Positions 7,004-15,362 of a stretch of DNA of 18,266 nucleotides are shown here, one piece after another; the stretch's first letter is position 1, and each line of letters starts with the position of its first letter. The DNA comes from JBBRCX01 sp038204465 (GTDB taxonomy: Bacteria; Planctomycetota; Phycisphaerae; Tepidisphaerales; Tepidisphaeraceae), in NCBI GenBank assembly GCA_038204465.1, contig JBBRCX010000092.1, positions 1 to 18,266 of the forward strand. Direction: 5' to 3'. The notes under the pieces are model-generated. The model saw nothing but the letters and a program-made list of their open reading frames with translations. It searched no databases and was not told the DNA's origin. Both the position numbers and the translations under genes were made by a program.

Positions 7004-8926
7004 TTATCTCAGCTCGCCGTCAGTTTTCGTGTCGCGACGAGCGGTGGATTCCGCCTGCGGTAGATCGAACGCTCGCAGACGGTGTTGCGTCGCGAAATAG
7101 AGCGTGTTGTCGATGATCGGCCCGGCGACGCGAATGTGTTCCGAGGAATTCTCGATCCCGGTCCGCCAGATGATCTCACGCCGCGTTATGCCCGGGGCGA
7201 CCCGATACAGGTGCGGTAGGCAGGCCCCATAGAACCAGCCATCGGCAGCCTGCCGCAGTGAGAGGTCGATCGGCCAACCTTCATCGCCGAAGTCAGAGCG
7301 GTCGACCACGCGGCGGCCGACCACGTCCAGCAGCAACAGCTCCGCCCGTGAAACGATGGCGCCATCCGCCGCAGCGGGTTCCTTCCTGATGATGATCGCG
7401 TAGACGTGCCGGTCGTCCAGGCGCTTCAGGTCAACAACGCTGTCGATGCCCTTCAATCCAAAATTCTCGGTCGCGATCGCCTCGTCCCGCACCGGGTCCC
7501 AGAAGACGAAGCCGGCTTCCGCGGCGCGCGGCGTCGTGCCGCTGCCGCCGAGAATGGAGTTGCCGACGAGTATCTGTCCCAGTGCCGGCAGCCACTCCAG
7601 GGCTATGACGCTGCAGTCGGGAATCAGGTTGCGATGGCTGACGAGCCGCCCCGTGGCGGGCTCGTAGTTCACGAGCGTTCCGCCCAGAAGTCCATAATCG
7701 GGGATGGAGCCGATCCAGAGCTTCCCCGCCGGCCCGGCCAGCATTGCCCTTGGCCGAAAGGCGACGTCGTCAATTCGCCCGATGTCCCGCGGGTTGGCGG
7801 TTTCATCCTCTCCAAAGCGGTAAGGCTTCGACGGATCGTAAATCGATAGCCGCGCGCCGGGGTACGATGCGATGTAGATCTTCCCGCCAAGGTTTGCCAT
7901 GGAATAGGCCTCGCCCTGCGAGACACTGCACTGCCCGAGGTTCATCATCTCCGAGCACTGGGGGTCGAAGCGGAAAAAGTGTTCGGGCAGAATGCTGGAG
8001 CCATACACCTTCCGGTCCGGGCCATCGTGCAGCAGGAAGATGCTCGTCCCGTTCCCCTGCCAGTCGAGTTGCAGTTCGCGCCGTTCGCCTCCTTTGGAGG
8101 TGAGACGGATGCGGCGAAACTCAGCCGACGCTTCGTCGATAAAGTTCGCCGTCACACCGTCCGGCAGGCTCGGAGCGGGAGCCGGCTCGGGGACTTTCGC
8201 AACCGGCTCTGCAGCTATGCCGTGGAGCCGGAAGTGTCCGTGGATCGACTCGATGTAGAGCAGCCCGTCGCGGGCTTTAACCAGTTTGAGCGCATTCTCG
8301 GTCCACGGATCGTTCGTATCGGCGGTATCGAAGACGGGGCCGAGCGCTCGCTGCTCACCCGACGCGGGGTGCAGGGCCTGCACGTGCGGCCGCACCACGC
8401 GCACGATACCGGCCAACGTGCCGTCGGCGCCGCAACGCGGGTAGAAGTACATGTCGGCCGGATCCATCCGACCGAAGCGCTGGAACTTCCCCGTCCGCGG
8501 ATCGAAACGCGTCAGCGAAGCGCCGGGATAAGCGCCGATGTAGAGCGACCCATCCGGCCCTTCATCGATCCCGCAGGGAAAGCTGCAAAGGTCGGAATCG
8601 ATCACTCCCAGATCCACCAGCCCCCCGGCCGGATCGTTGGCATCGAATGCGTGAAGATGACCCGCGTACGCGGAGCCGATGTAGAGGATCCCAGAGTTGA
8701 GACTGCGAAAGCTGGCGGTGGGGAAGGTGGCGCCGTTCACATCCGCCGAATATTGGCGGCAATGAGCAGTCAACAGGTCGATGTCGCAGACGAACAGCCC
8801 GCCTTCATCCTGTCCCATGCTCACCAGCAGCGAAGGGGATCCGTCGCGGAGCGTTCCGGGATGAAGCCGCACCCAGTTGATCGCTTTGACCGGAACGCCA
8901 AGTTCGCGAACGCGCACGCGCGTCAT
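7004..8926 (-). CDS. Beta-propeller-like protein of unknown function
   Basis: The protein has 640 residues from ATG 8926; a TTG at 8953 would add nine, and neither start has a strong ribosome site. Repeated blade-like segments recur along the chain: ILYIGSAYAGHLHAFD, LYIGAYPGASLTRFDPRTG, IYIASYPGARLSIYDPSKP, LWIGSIPDYGLLGGTLVNYE and LYFATQHRLRAFD. These fit a beta-propeller of the NHL/SMP-30/two-component-propeller kind, perhaps two propellers given the length. No signal peptide, membrane segment or catalytic motif was found, so it may be cytosolic and bind a ligand or protein. Stretches rich in Pro and Ala (KVPEPAPAPSLPDG) link the two halves. It is the last gene of the minus-strand block, 100 bp below the membrane-anchored coiled-coil gene. 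Function is not recognised. Confidence 0.75.
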   Translation of the reverse strand: MTRVRVRELGVPVKAINWVRLHPGTLRDGSPSLLVSMGQDEGGLFVCDIDLLTAHCRQYSADVNGATFPTASFRSLNSGILYIGSAYAGHLHAFDANDPAGGLVDLGVIDSDLCSFPCGIDEGPDGSLYIGAYPGASLTRFDPRTGKFQRFGRMDPADMYFYPRCGADGTLAGIVRVVRPHVQALHPASGEQRALGPVFDTADTNDPWTENALKLVKARDGLLYIESIHGHFRLHGIAAEPVAKVPEPAPAPSLPDGVTANFIDEASAEFRRIRLTSKGGERRELQLDWQGNGTSIFLLHDGPDRKVYGSSILPEHFFRFDPQCSEMMNLGQCSVSQGEAYSMANLGGKIYIASYPGARLSIYDPSKPYRFGEDETANPRDIGRIDDVAFRPRAMLAGPAGKLWIGSIPDYGLLGGTLVNYEPATGRLVSHRNLIPDCSVIALEWLPALGQILVGNSILGGSGTTPRAAEAGFVFWDPVRDEAIATENFGLKGIDSVVDLKRLDDRHVYAIIIRKEPAAADGAIVSRAELLLLDVVGRRVVDRSDFGDEGWPIDLSLRQAADGWFYGACLPHLYRVAPGITRREIIWRTGIENSSEHIRVAGPIIDNTLYFATQHRLRAFDLPQAESTARRDTKTDGELR

Positions 8927-9026
8927 GCTGCCCTGTTGTTCGACCGCCGGCAAGTCTGGCGGATCGGCGCTACAGATTCCAGAGGAACTGGCGGTAAGGG
9001 TGAAGTGCGCGCGCCGTGCGGCTCGG

Positions 9027-9740
9027 CTACAGCGCTTCGCGGTGCTTCAGGGCTTCGCTGTAGATGCCCTTGAGCGGCTCGGAGCGAATATTGGGGCCGC
9101 CATTGGCGTCGATCGTGATGGTGTAAAGCTTGCCGGGCTCGAAGCGGGTCCAGACGCTCTCGCCCTGGGCGACGCGGACGCCCTGTTCCCGGCGGTACTT
9201 CTCGTCCTCGACCAGCTTCCAGAAGTCGTTCCAGAGCTGCTGCTCGAAGGGGCTGACGCGCGGGTCGGTGTCGCGATAAATGTCGGGGATGCGATCCGGC
9301 GCGTCGATGGCGAATGCTTTCTCCGGGGTCTGCCGATCGCCGAAGACGCGCGTGAACAATGCGATGCTGCTGCCGCGAAGCGGGTCTTTGTCGGCGACGT
9401 AGCGCCCCTCGAACTTGATGACCATGGCGTCGATGTGCGCCATCTCGCCTTCTACGCGGAAGCGCTTCGCCGGAAGACTCGAGCCGTCGCGGGCGTACTC
9501 GACGAATAGCAGCGTGGTGTAGACGACGCCATTGACGGTGTCGCGGTCGGAGACAATCACCTCCGCGGCCCGGCTCTCTGACTGCAGCCGCTGCGCGATC
9601 TGCCGCAGCTCGGCGTTCTTCTGCTTCTCGACGTGAAGCTGCGTCTCGACGGAATTGTGCCGCTGATAGACCAGCAGGCCCGCCGACCCGGCTACCACCA
9701 GGATCGCGAGCAAGATGAGCTTGAGTGTGCTTCGGACCAT
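9027..9740 (-). CDS. Membrane-anchored coiled-coil protein of unknown function
   Basis: The protein has 237 residues from ATG 9740 (a TTG at 9752 would add four; no clear ribosome site for either). Residues about 6-25 form one membrane segment (LKLILLAILVVAGSAGLLVY). A short coiled coil follows at about 29-57 (VETQLHVEKQKNAELRQIAQ). A conserved-looking globular domain then contains VVYTTLLFVEYARDG, FEGRYVADKDPLRG, FEQQLWNDFWKLVEDEKYRR and KLYTITIDANGGPNIRSEPL. The globular part should face the periplasm. The mix of anchor, coiled coil and WNDFW block looks like a planctomycete/verrucomicrobial hypothetical type, with no known reaction. It lies between two other unrecognised genes in the same direction. 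Confidence 0.8.
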   Translation of the reverse strand: MVRSTLKLILLAILVVAGSAGLLVYQRHNSVETQLHVEKQKNAELRQIAQRLQSESRAAEVIVSDRDTVNGVVYTTLLFVEYARDGSSLPAKRFRVEGEMAHIDAMVIKFEGRYVADKDPLRGSSIALFTRVFGDRQTPEKAFAIDAPDRIPDIYRDTDPRVSPFEQQLWNDFWKLVEDEKYRREQGVRVAQGESVWTRFEPGKLYTITIDANGGPNIRSEPLKGIYSEALKHREAL

Positions 9741-9822
9741 GCTGTGTATCAATCGACGAGGGCGCTATGCTCCATCATCTTTATCGGCCTTTAGCACGAG
9801 GATATTGATGGAATTCCGCGGC

Positions 9823-9843
9823 AAGCGCCGCCATGCCGCGCTT
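9823..9843 (-). repeat. Inverted repeat downstream of the 552-residue protein gene
   Basis: AAGCGC (9823-9828) and GCGCTT (9838-9843) pair perfectly around a 9-base loop, 17 bp past the stop of the gene ending at 9861. No T-run follows on the minus strand, so termination is possible but not shown. Confidence 0.35.
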
Positions 9844-9860
9844 CGGTGTTCGCGGAGCTG

Positions 9861-11519
9861 TCAGCGCAACCCGTCGCTGTCAGTCGCTCGCCGTTCTGTC
9901 CGGGACGGGCGCTCGGCGCGCGCCGGAGGCTGCTTGGCCGGCCGCTCAACGACTTCGTCGCGCGTCTCCTTCTCGTCCTGCGGCGGGCGCAGCGTCGCAC
10001 TGTCGGGGCGCGGCAATTCCTCCGGACGGGTGAGATTGGCGTTCTTCCAGCGCTTGAGCAGTTCCGTCTTGGTGGTCGGAACCATCAGTGTGCTCGTGTC
10101 CCTGGTTTCGCTCCCGAGGTACTCGCCGTCGGGCGACATGTAGTGCGTGGTGATCGGCCCGTCGAGCCCGAGCTTGTCCTCGATCGGCACCGCCCGGACA
10201 CTCTTGCCGGCGAAATCCACTCGCCGTTCCCGACCCACGTCGACATAGCGCGACCAGGTGTGGCGTGATTCGGGTTCCCAGGCGGAAAACATATAGGTCT
10301 TGGGCTGATGAAGCGGCACCAGCCGAGGCAACAGGCGCCCCAGCGCCTGCTGGAGATAGAACGCCTGCAGCCCCTGCGTGACGGGCGAAGCGGTCTCCTT
10401 GCTGTCGACGCGCGTGACATTCAAGGTGTAGTCTTCCCGGCCCCCCATGACGCGCCGCCGGTCGCTCGAGCCGAACTCGGCAGACTGTTCCATCGGCCGC
10501 GTGGTCGCGGGTTTAGCCATGGCGGGCGTCCGGGGATCGCTGACGACGGTGAGGCTCTCCCAGTCTTCGTGCCGCCGGTCCATCGATACGAACATGAGTG
10601 AGCCGAAGTCAATCTGCGTATCCGCCTCGGGAATTGTCCGGGTTCGGAGGGTGACGATCACTCCGTCCTGGTTGCCCTTGCGCTCGATGCCTTCGCTGAC
10701 GTAGCTGTATCCGATGTCTCTTCCGTTGCGGATAATCCGCAGCCACTGGTCCGGGACGAGCGCGGAGCGCAGCCTGGCGTCGTTGAAGTTGACGAGCAGC
10801 GCGCGGGTCCGGATCAGCCGCTCCTCCTGGTCCTGGCGCACTTCGGTTTGATCGAGAACCTCGAGGCTATCGAGCACTTCGCTGAAGGTGTCGACCGCGA
10901 GGCGCTCGGCGGGGTCTTCGTCCTTGTCGTCCGCCAACTTGCTGGAGGGAGTGGTCAAAGCGATCAAGTAGTAGATACGGTCGCTCACCTCCACGATCGC
11001 CTGCTGCGAGAGCAGCCGCTTGGTGGCTTTGGCGTACCGGATCGCGACGAGCCCGACCGGGCCGTCCGTCAGCTTGCTCACTTCCTTGCGCAGGACCACG
11101 GCACCCGGCACGTTGTCCTTCAGGCTCTGGACGGTCGATTCAAGCAGCCCCCCCACCATCTCCCCGCCGGGAAGGACATGCTCGCTGAGGCCCGGCGGCT
11201 TCTCAAAGCGAAGCTGGCTGGCCTTCATCATCCAGTTCTTTTCTTCGTTCACGAATTCGATGGTGTCCGCGGCGGCGGGCCGCCGGATCAGCTTGCAACC
11301 GCTCGGGGGTCGCAGAGAAATACCGATGCCGCGACTGACGTACTTCTCACCGAGCCGTCCCGATTCCGCCGCCGTTGTGGTCGGCGCTGTCGTCGCAGGC
11401 CGGGTCGACGCTGAGCGCTCCGGCGCGGGTCCGTCCGCGGCGCGGGTGCCGGCGAGCAACGTGAGCGTGGCCGTCAGAGCCAGAAGAAGGGAGCGGCTGA
11501 ACGCAAAGGTGTGAGTCAT
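9861..11519 (-). CDS. Large secreted protein of unknown function, PsbP/Mog1-like N-terminal half
   Basis: The protein has 552 residues. GAGGT lies 6-7 bases before the ATG. A signal peptide spans about residues 1-27 (FSRSLLLALTATLTLLAGTRA|AD), followed by the linker ERSASTRPATTAPTTT typical of planctomycete exported proteins. The domain at about 60-215 (GISLRPPSGCKLIRRP, then FVNEEKNWMMKASQLRF, VGLVAIRYA, IYYLIALTTPSS) resembles the PsbP/Mog1/DcrB type: a residue stretch around a P.G. start, beta strands, and a final amphipathic helix DTFSEVLDSLE. The middle part (about 240-460) is unassigned. The C-terminus is rich in Pro, Arg and Glu and probably disordered. It could be an envelope or lipid-associated factor. 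The domain guess is an inference from pattern only. Confidence 0.8.
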   Translation of the reverse strand: MTHTFAFSRSLLLALTATLTLLAGTRAADGPAPERSASTRPATTAPTTTAAESGRLGEKYVSRGIGISLRPPSGCKLIRRPAAADTIEFVNEEKNWMMKASQLRFEKPPGLSEHVLPGGEMVGGLLESTVQSLKDNVPGAVVLRKEVSKLTDGPVGLVAIRYAKATKRLLSQQAIVEVSDRIYYLIALTTPSSKLADDKDEDPAERLAVDTFSEVLDSLEVLDQTEVRQDQEERLIRTRALLVNFNDARLRSALVPDQWLRIIRNGRDIGYSYVSEGIERKGNQDGVIVTLRTRTIPEADTQIDFGSLMFVSMDRRHEDWESLTVVSDPRTPAMAKPATTRPMEQSAEFGSSDRRRVMGGREDYTLNVTRVDSKETASPVTQGLQAFYLQQALGRLLPRLVPLHQPKTYMFSAWEPESRHTWSRYVDVGRERRVDFAGKSVRAVPIEDKLGLDGPITTHYMSPDGEYLGSETRDTSTLMVPTTKTELLKRWKNANLTRPEELPRPDSATLRPPQDEKETRDEVVERPAKQPPARAERPSRTERRATDSDGLR

Positions 11520-11740
11520 GGTGATACCTCATCGCCGGGGATTCGCCGCGTAATGCTGCGCAGCCGGTCGTCCCCCCTCCGATTGCTGTTTCCGAGGTTT
11601 ATGCTCGTTCGCCGGCGCCGCCTGGCAGGATCGACTTGACAGCTGCCGCGGGTAAGCGCCCGCGTCCGGCCCCGTCATCATATCGCCGCGCACCGCTATT
11701 GTCGGCATCTTCGGTGCGAAAAGTCAGTTCGCCACCGCGC
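11520..11740 (-). other. Intergenic region between two minus-strand genes
   Basis: These 221 bp contain no credible gene. An inverted repeat CGCGGG (11647-11652) / CCCGCG (11659-11664) with a 6-base loop lies 77 bp past the upstream stop but has no T-run. No convincing -35/-10 pair was found. Confidence 0.4.
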
Positions 11741-12346
11741 TCATTGCCGCCGCGGCGGGGTTGCCCGCTGAAGCGAGGCGATGAACTGGCGCATCAGCCT
11801 GCGGCTGCTGGGCCCTTCCACTCCCTCGCCTTCCAGTTTGACGATCAGCGCAAGATCGTTCTTGAGGACAGCACCGGCAAGGAGGACGGGGGGGATCTCC
11901 TGCCCCGTGCCAACCCGCACCCGACCACCGACCGTGACAAGATAACCGGTCTCGCCCAGGAAATTGAGCTCTTCTACCGCGCGCATCGGGCCGCCGATAA
12001 AACCGGCCAGGTATTGCCGCGTATCGAGGTTTACGCCACGGCGCTGCATCACCGTGATAATCCGTTCCTGCCCGTTGCGCGGCGGCTCGCGCGCGATGGT
12101 CTCCAGCCAGCCCAGGTGCCGGATGTCAATGACAGTCCAGCCGATGGGCATCTTCATGATGAGCGGCCCGGCCGAGTGCGTCTGTCCCAGGGGCGCGGCC
12201 AGGGCCTTGGATCGCTGATGGGTAATGAGCGCCGCGATGCCGACCGTGCAGAGGAGCAACAGGCCGAGCAACGCCTGCATCGCGATGCGCCGCCAGCGCG
12301 AGTATTGCCGGATCTTCGCCACGAGCTGATTGTACCGTGGCCGCAT
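11741..12346 (-). CDS. Small membrane-anchored protein, possible PsbP/Mog1-like domain
   Basis: The protein has 201 residues. It has a basic N-terminus, one membrane segment at about 22-42 (AMQALLGLLLLCTVGIAALI), and a domain outside the membrane. That domain begins LIMKMPIGWTV, continues with ERIITVMQRRGVN, GETGYLVTVGGRV and LALIVKLEGEG, and ends SSRRLMRQFIASLQ. The MPIGW start and terminal helix recall the PsbP/Mog1 type, as in the larger secreted protein at 9861-11519, so the two could act together. The evidence for this is weak and structural only. The gene is divergent from serA with 68 bp between starts, which could contain both promoters. The ribosome site is poor (CGGGG). Confidence 0.75.
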   Translation of the reverse strand: MRPRYNQLVAKIRQYSRWRRIAMQALLGLLLLCTVGIAALITHQRSKALAAPLGQTHSAGPLIMKMPIGWTVIDIRHLGWLETIAREPPRNGQERIITVMQRRGVNLDTRQYLAGFIGGPMRAVEELNFLGETGYLVTVGGRVRVGTGQEIPPVLLAGAVLKNDLALIVKLEGEGVEGPSSRRLMRQFIASLQRATPPRRQ

Positions 12347-12414
12347 CCCCGCGGCATTCTTGCCTGCGGCGCAGGGGCTCTTTACGATCCGGTGCTTTGC
12401 CGAAGGGACCGACG

Positions 12415-14037
12415 ATGCGGATTCTGGTCGCCGACAAGCTCGCCGATGAAGGCCTGGCTTTCCTCAAGGAGTCGGGCATCGACTTCGAGGTCAGGGTCGG
12501 CTTGAGCCAGGAAGATCTGGCGGCGGCCATCGGCGGATACGACGCCCTCATCGTCCGTTCCGGCGCGCAGGTGACGGGCAAGGTCCTGGAGAATCCGGGG
12601 CAGCTCAAGGCGATCGCGCGGGCGGGCGTCGGGGTGGACAACATTGACCTGGAGGCATCGACCGCCCGGGGGATTCTGGTGCTCAATACCGCGGAGGCCT
12701 CTACGCTTTCGACCGCGGAGCACGCCTTGGCGCTGATGATGAGCCTGGCGCGAAAAATTCCCCAGGCGCACGCGCACGTCAAGAGCGGGCAGTGGAAGCG
12801 GATGCAGTACCAGGGGACGCAACTGGCCGGCAAGACCCTGGGGATCGTGGGGTTGGGACGAATTGGCCGCACCGTCGCCACCCGCGCGCTGGCGATGGAG
12901 ATGAACATCCTCGGCTTCGATCCCTACTTTTCCGCGCCGACCGCTCTGGACGGCAAAGTAAAGCTGGTGCGCGATTTCGACGAGTTCCTTTCGCAGATCG
13001 ACGTCATCACCTTCCACGTTCCCGGCGGCGAGCAGACGCGCCACCTCCTGAACCGCGATCGCCTGTTCAACAAGTGCCGTCCGAATCTCCTCGTGATCAA
13101 CGACGCCCGCGGCGAGGTTGTCGATGAATTCGCGCTGGCCGACGCCCTGAAGGAGAAGAAGATCGGCGGCGCGGGAATCGACGTGTACCAGGTCGAGCCC
13201 CCGCCGAAGGACCACCCGCTGTTCGGATTGGAGAACGTGGTACTCACCCCTCACCTCGGGGCCAGCACCGACGAGGCGCAAACCGCGGTCAGCGTCGACG
13301 CCTGCAAGGCCGTCGTCGCTTACCTGAAGAGCGGGGAGATCCGCGGCGCGGTGAACGCCGGGGGGATCAAGCTCGATCTGCCGCCCGACGAGCGGCCCTT
13401 TGCCGCGCTGGCGCAGCGGATGGGCGCGCTTCTCGCGGGGCTCTGTGAAAGCGGCTACAGCGCGATTTCGCTGCGCGTGCACGGCCCGCGAACGCAGAAG
13501 CTGTCAAACACGCTGCTGCGGCTGGCGACGGTCGAACTGCTGCGGCCCCACCTCGACACCCCGGTGAATGTGATCAACGTGGAGCACCACGCCCGCAGCC
13601 GCGGCATCGAGCTGATTCAGATCACCGAGCCGCTGCCTCCCGCGGGCCTCGCCGGAGACGTGATGGAAATCCGCGCCAATGGCCCCGACGGGGGCGAGTG
13701 CCACCGCGTGCTGGGAACCGTCTACGCCGACGGATTGCCGCGCGTGGTCCGCATCGACGGCTATTCCATGGACATGATCCCCGAAGGCAACATGGTGCTG
13801 ATCATCAACCACGACCAGCCCGGCGTGATCGGCATCGTCGGCACGAGCTTTGGCGATGCGCAGGTGAACATTGCCGACATGGTCATCAGCCGCGACATCG
13901 GGCCCGATGGACACGCTACCGCGCTGATGGTCATCAAGACCGACAGCGAACCGCCCGCTGCGCTGCTGAACCGCCTGCGGGCCCGGCCGCACATCATCCG
14001 CGTCAAATCGCTCGTGCTGCCGCCACGAAACGTGTAA
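12415..14037 (+). CDS. serA: D-3-phosphoglycerate dehydrogenase, long form with ACT domain
   Basis: The protein has 540 residues. ATG 12415 is chosen because AAGGGA sits about 7 bases upstream and MRILVADKL is the family's normal beginning; an earlier ATG at 12337 would add 26 residues with no homology. The enzyme oxidises 3-phosphoglycerate with NAD+ in the first step of serine synthesis. The Rossmann loop is GLGRIG (146-151) with D169 binding NAD ribose. The catalytic set is R232 (DARGE), E261 (VYQVEPP) and H280 (TPHLGAST). A middle substrate-binding-type domain spans about 320-455 and a C-terminal ACT domain about 460-540 (MVLIINHDQPGVIGIVGTSF), which often gives serine feedback. INDARGEVVDE replaces the common NCARGG form. 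A dioxygenase gene follows 67 bp later on the same strand. Confidence 0.93.
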   Translation: MRILVADKLADEGLAFLKESGIDFEVRVGLSQEDLAAAIGGYDALIVRSGAQVTGKVLENPGQLKAIARAGVGVDNIDLEASTARGILVLNTAEASTLSTAEHALALMMSLARKIPQAHAHVKSGQWKRMQYQGTQLAGKTLGIVGLGRIGRTVATRALAMEMNILGFDPYFSAPTALDGKVKLVRDFDEFLSQIDVITFHVPGGEQTRHLLNRDRLFNKCRPNLLVINDARGEVVDEFALADALKEKKIGGAGIDVYQVEPPPKDHPLFGLENVVLTPHLGASTDEAQTAVSVDACKAVVAYLKSGEIRGAVNAGGIKLDLPPDERPFAALAQRMGALLAGLCESGYSAISLRVHGPRTQKLSNTLLRLATVELLRPHLDTPVNVINVEHHARSRGIELIQITEPLPPAGLAGDVMEIRANGPDGGECHRVLGTVYADGLPRVVRIDGYSMDMIPEGNMVLIINHDQPGVIGIVGTSFGDAQVNIADMVISRDIGPDGHATALMVIKTDSEPPAALLNRLRARPHIIRVKSLVLPPRNV

Positions 14038-14104
14038 CTTTCCCGACGTTGCCGCGGGATGTGTTGCAGTAAGATCCCGTTGTTTGAAAAGGACCGGAGC
14101 GAGC

Positions 14105-15055
14105 ATGACGACCCGGAATGCGACCGATGCCTTTCTTCATATCGACGCAACGCAGCAGGACTGCATTACCGATCCGCAGGCGCAGTTCTTCCGCGACAAC
14201 GGGCTGCTGGTGATCCGCAAGGTGCTGCACGGCGCCGAGTTGAAGGCGCTGCAGGAGCAGACGCTCCCCTTCGTGCAGCGGGCGATGCGCGAGCGCGTGG
14301 ACGACCCCGACTACTTCTACCGCAAGCATGAACCGACGGGGCAGGAGACTCCCTTCCGGGTGGAATACATCATCGACAAGACCACCGCGGGCAAGGCCCT
14401 GCTGGGGCATCCGTTCATCCTGCGATCGGTGGAGAAACTGCAGGGCCGCAACTTCATCCCCACCTGGGACAGCATGGTCTTCAAGAGCGCGGGCGCCGGC
14501 GCGATCGTCCCATGGCATCGCGACGGAGGCACCGACGGCGACCTCGCCACGCAGGGACCTCCGATCTTCAACGTCGACTTCTATCTCGACGAAGCGGACC
14601 TGAGCAACTGTCTTTGGGGGATCCTCGGCTCCAACCGCTGGTCCACGCAAAAGGCGAGCGAAACGATCGCCCGCCTGAGCGAGGGGGAGTTCAAGACCGA
14701 CGAGAACACCGTTCCCATCCTGATGCAGCCGGGCGACGTGATCTTTCACAATGTGCTCGCGCTGCACGGCTCCCCCGCCGCCCAGTCCCGGCTGAGGCGC
14801 GTGATCTACCTGGAATTCCGTCCGGGTGAAGTCGAGCGCGACAAGGGGCCGCACACGCCGGAATACATCCCGGTGAAGCAGAAGCAACTGCTGGCGTGCC
14901 TGCGCGACCGGGCAGCGGCGCCTTACGCCGCAGGCGAAGCACCGTTCGTTTACAACCCAGGTTCCCAGTTCGCGCCACCGGCGCTCAAGGCCGAAGAGAA
15001 ACTCGCGAGCTACCGATACCCACACGAGAAGTACTGGCGCGGCACGTGGGGCTAA
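14105..15055 (+). CDS. Phytanoyl-CoA dioxygenase (PhyH) family protein
   Basis: The protein has 316 residues from ATG 14105, preceded by GGAG; a TTG at 14084 would add seven. It is a non-haem Fe(II)/2-oxoglutarate dioxygenase by motif. The iron triad is H138-x-D140 (WHRDGG) and H221 (LALHGS), and Arg 231 or 232 after it (SRLRRVIYLEF) should hold the 2-oxoglutarate. The N-terminal segment QAQFFRDNGLLVIRKVL is typical of PhyH proteins. The substrate cannot be told: the family includes hydroxylases of lipids, ectoine, natural products and many unknowns. It is 67 bp downstream of serA and may be cotranscribed, but this does not define its job. Confidence 0.85.
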   Translation: MTTRNATDAFLHIDATQQDCITDPQAQFFRDNGLLVIRKVLHGAELKALQEQTLPFVQRAMRERVDDPDYFYRKHEPTGQETPFRVEYIIDKTTAGKALLGHPFILRSVEKLQGRNFIPTWDSMVFKSAGAGAIVPWHRDGGTDGDLATQGPPIFNVDFYLDEADLSNCLWGILGSNRWSTQKASETIARLSEGEFKTDENTVPILMQPGDVIFHNVLALHGSPAAQSRLRRVIYLEFRPGEVERDKGPHTPEYIPVKQKQLLACLRDRAAAPYAAGEAPFVYNPGSQFAPPALKAEEKLASYRYPHEKYWRGTWG

Positions 15056-15098
15056 GATCGCCGGAGATTTCGCGCCTGCACGGAAAACCCTACCTTCG

Positions 15099-15124
15099 AG
15101 ATTCTTCCAATCTGCTTTTCTTTT
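15099..15124 (+). terminator. Weak intrinsic terminator candidate after the PhyH gene
   Basis: AGATT (15099-15103) pairs with AATCT (15109-15113) around a 5-base loop, followed by GCTTTTCTTTT. The stem is short and AT-rich, so it is weak, but the T-rich tail and position 44 bp after the stop fit. Confidence 0.35.
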
Positions 15125-15299
15125 AGTATTTACGCCGCGAATAAGCCAACGCCGGAAGCCTTCCAAACCCCACCTGACTGGCCGTATCAAACGAGAATTT
15201 CGCACGTTCCCGAGACTTGCCAGGCGGCGGTATAAGCAAAAATACGGTGGTTTAAGGGCTTCACACCCCCGGTTCAGTTGTCGGCAATTTGATGGGTCG

Positions 15300-15314
15300 G
15301 CTCCCATCGGGAGC
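15300..15314 (+). repeat. Tight hairpin in the leader of the PEP-CTERM gene
   Basis: GCTCCC-ATC-GGGAGC is a perfect 6-bp stem with a 3-base loop, 48 bp before the start codon. It may be a leader structure; it has no T-run and does not look like a terminator. No known riboswitch consensus was recognised. Confidence 0.45.
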
Positions 15315-15362
15315 AACCGTTTCGGCCTGTGGCAAGCGGACACGTCTTAGAGCTGGGAGAAA

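Larger units (their letters stand above)
15056..15362 (+). other. Intergenic region upstream of the PEP-CTERM gene
   Basis: These 307 bp are less GC-rich than their surroundings and have no credible gene. They contain a weak terminator candidate at 15099-15124 and a tight hairpin at 15300-15314 just upstream of the next gene. TTGCCA (15219-15224) is a -35-like hexamer, but no good -10 lies at the right distance. Confidence 0.45.

Noticed and set aside
12337..12414. Longer serA start at 12337
   Set aside because: The added 26 residues are Arg/Ser-rich with no homology and overlap the opposite gene; ATG 12415 has a good ribosome site.
12382..13482. Minus-strand 366-residue frame opposite serA
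   Set aside because: Antisense shadow; serA's catalytic residues are all in the plus-strand frame.
15219..15247. Sigma-70 promoter TTGCCA with AAATAC at 17 bp
   Set aside because: The -10 matches only two of six positions, so it is not reported as a promoter.
14003..15343. Minus-strand 446-residue frame opposite the PhyH gene
   Set aside because: Antisense shadow of a gene with an intact iron triad; it also reads through a non-coding gap.
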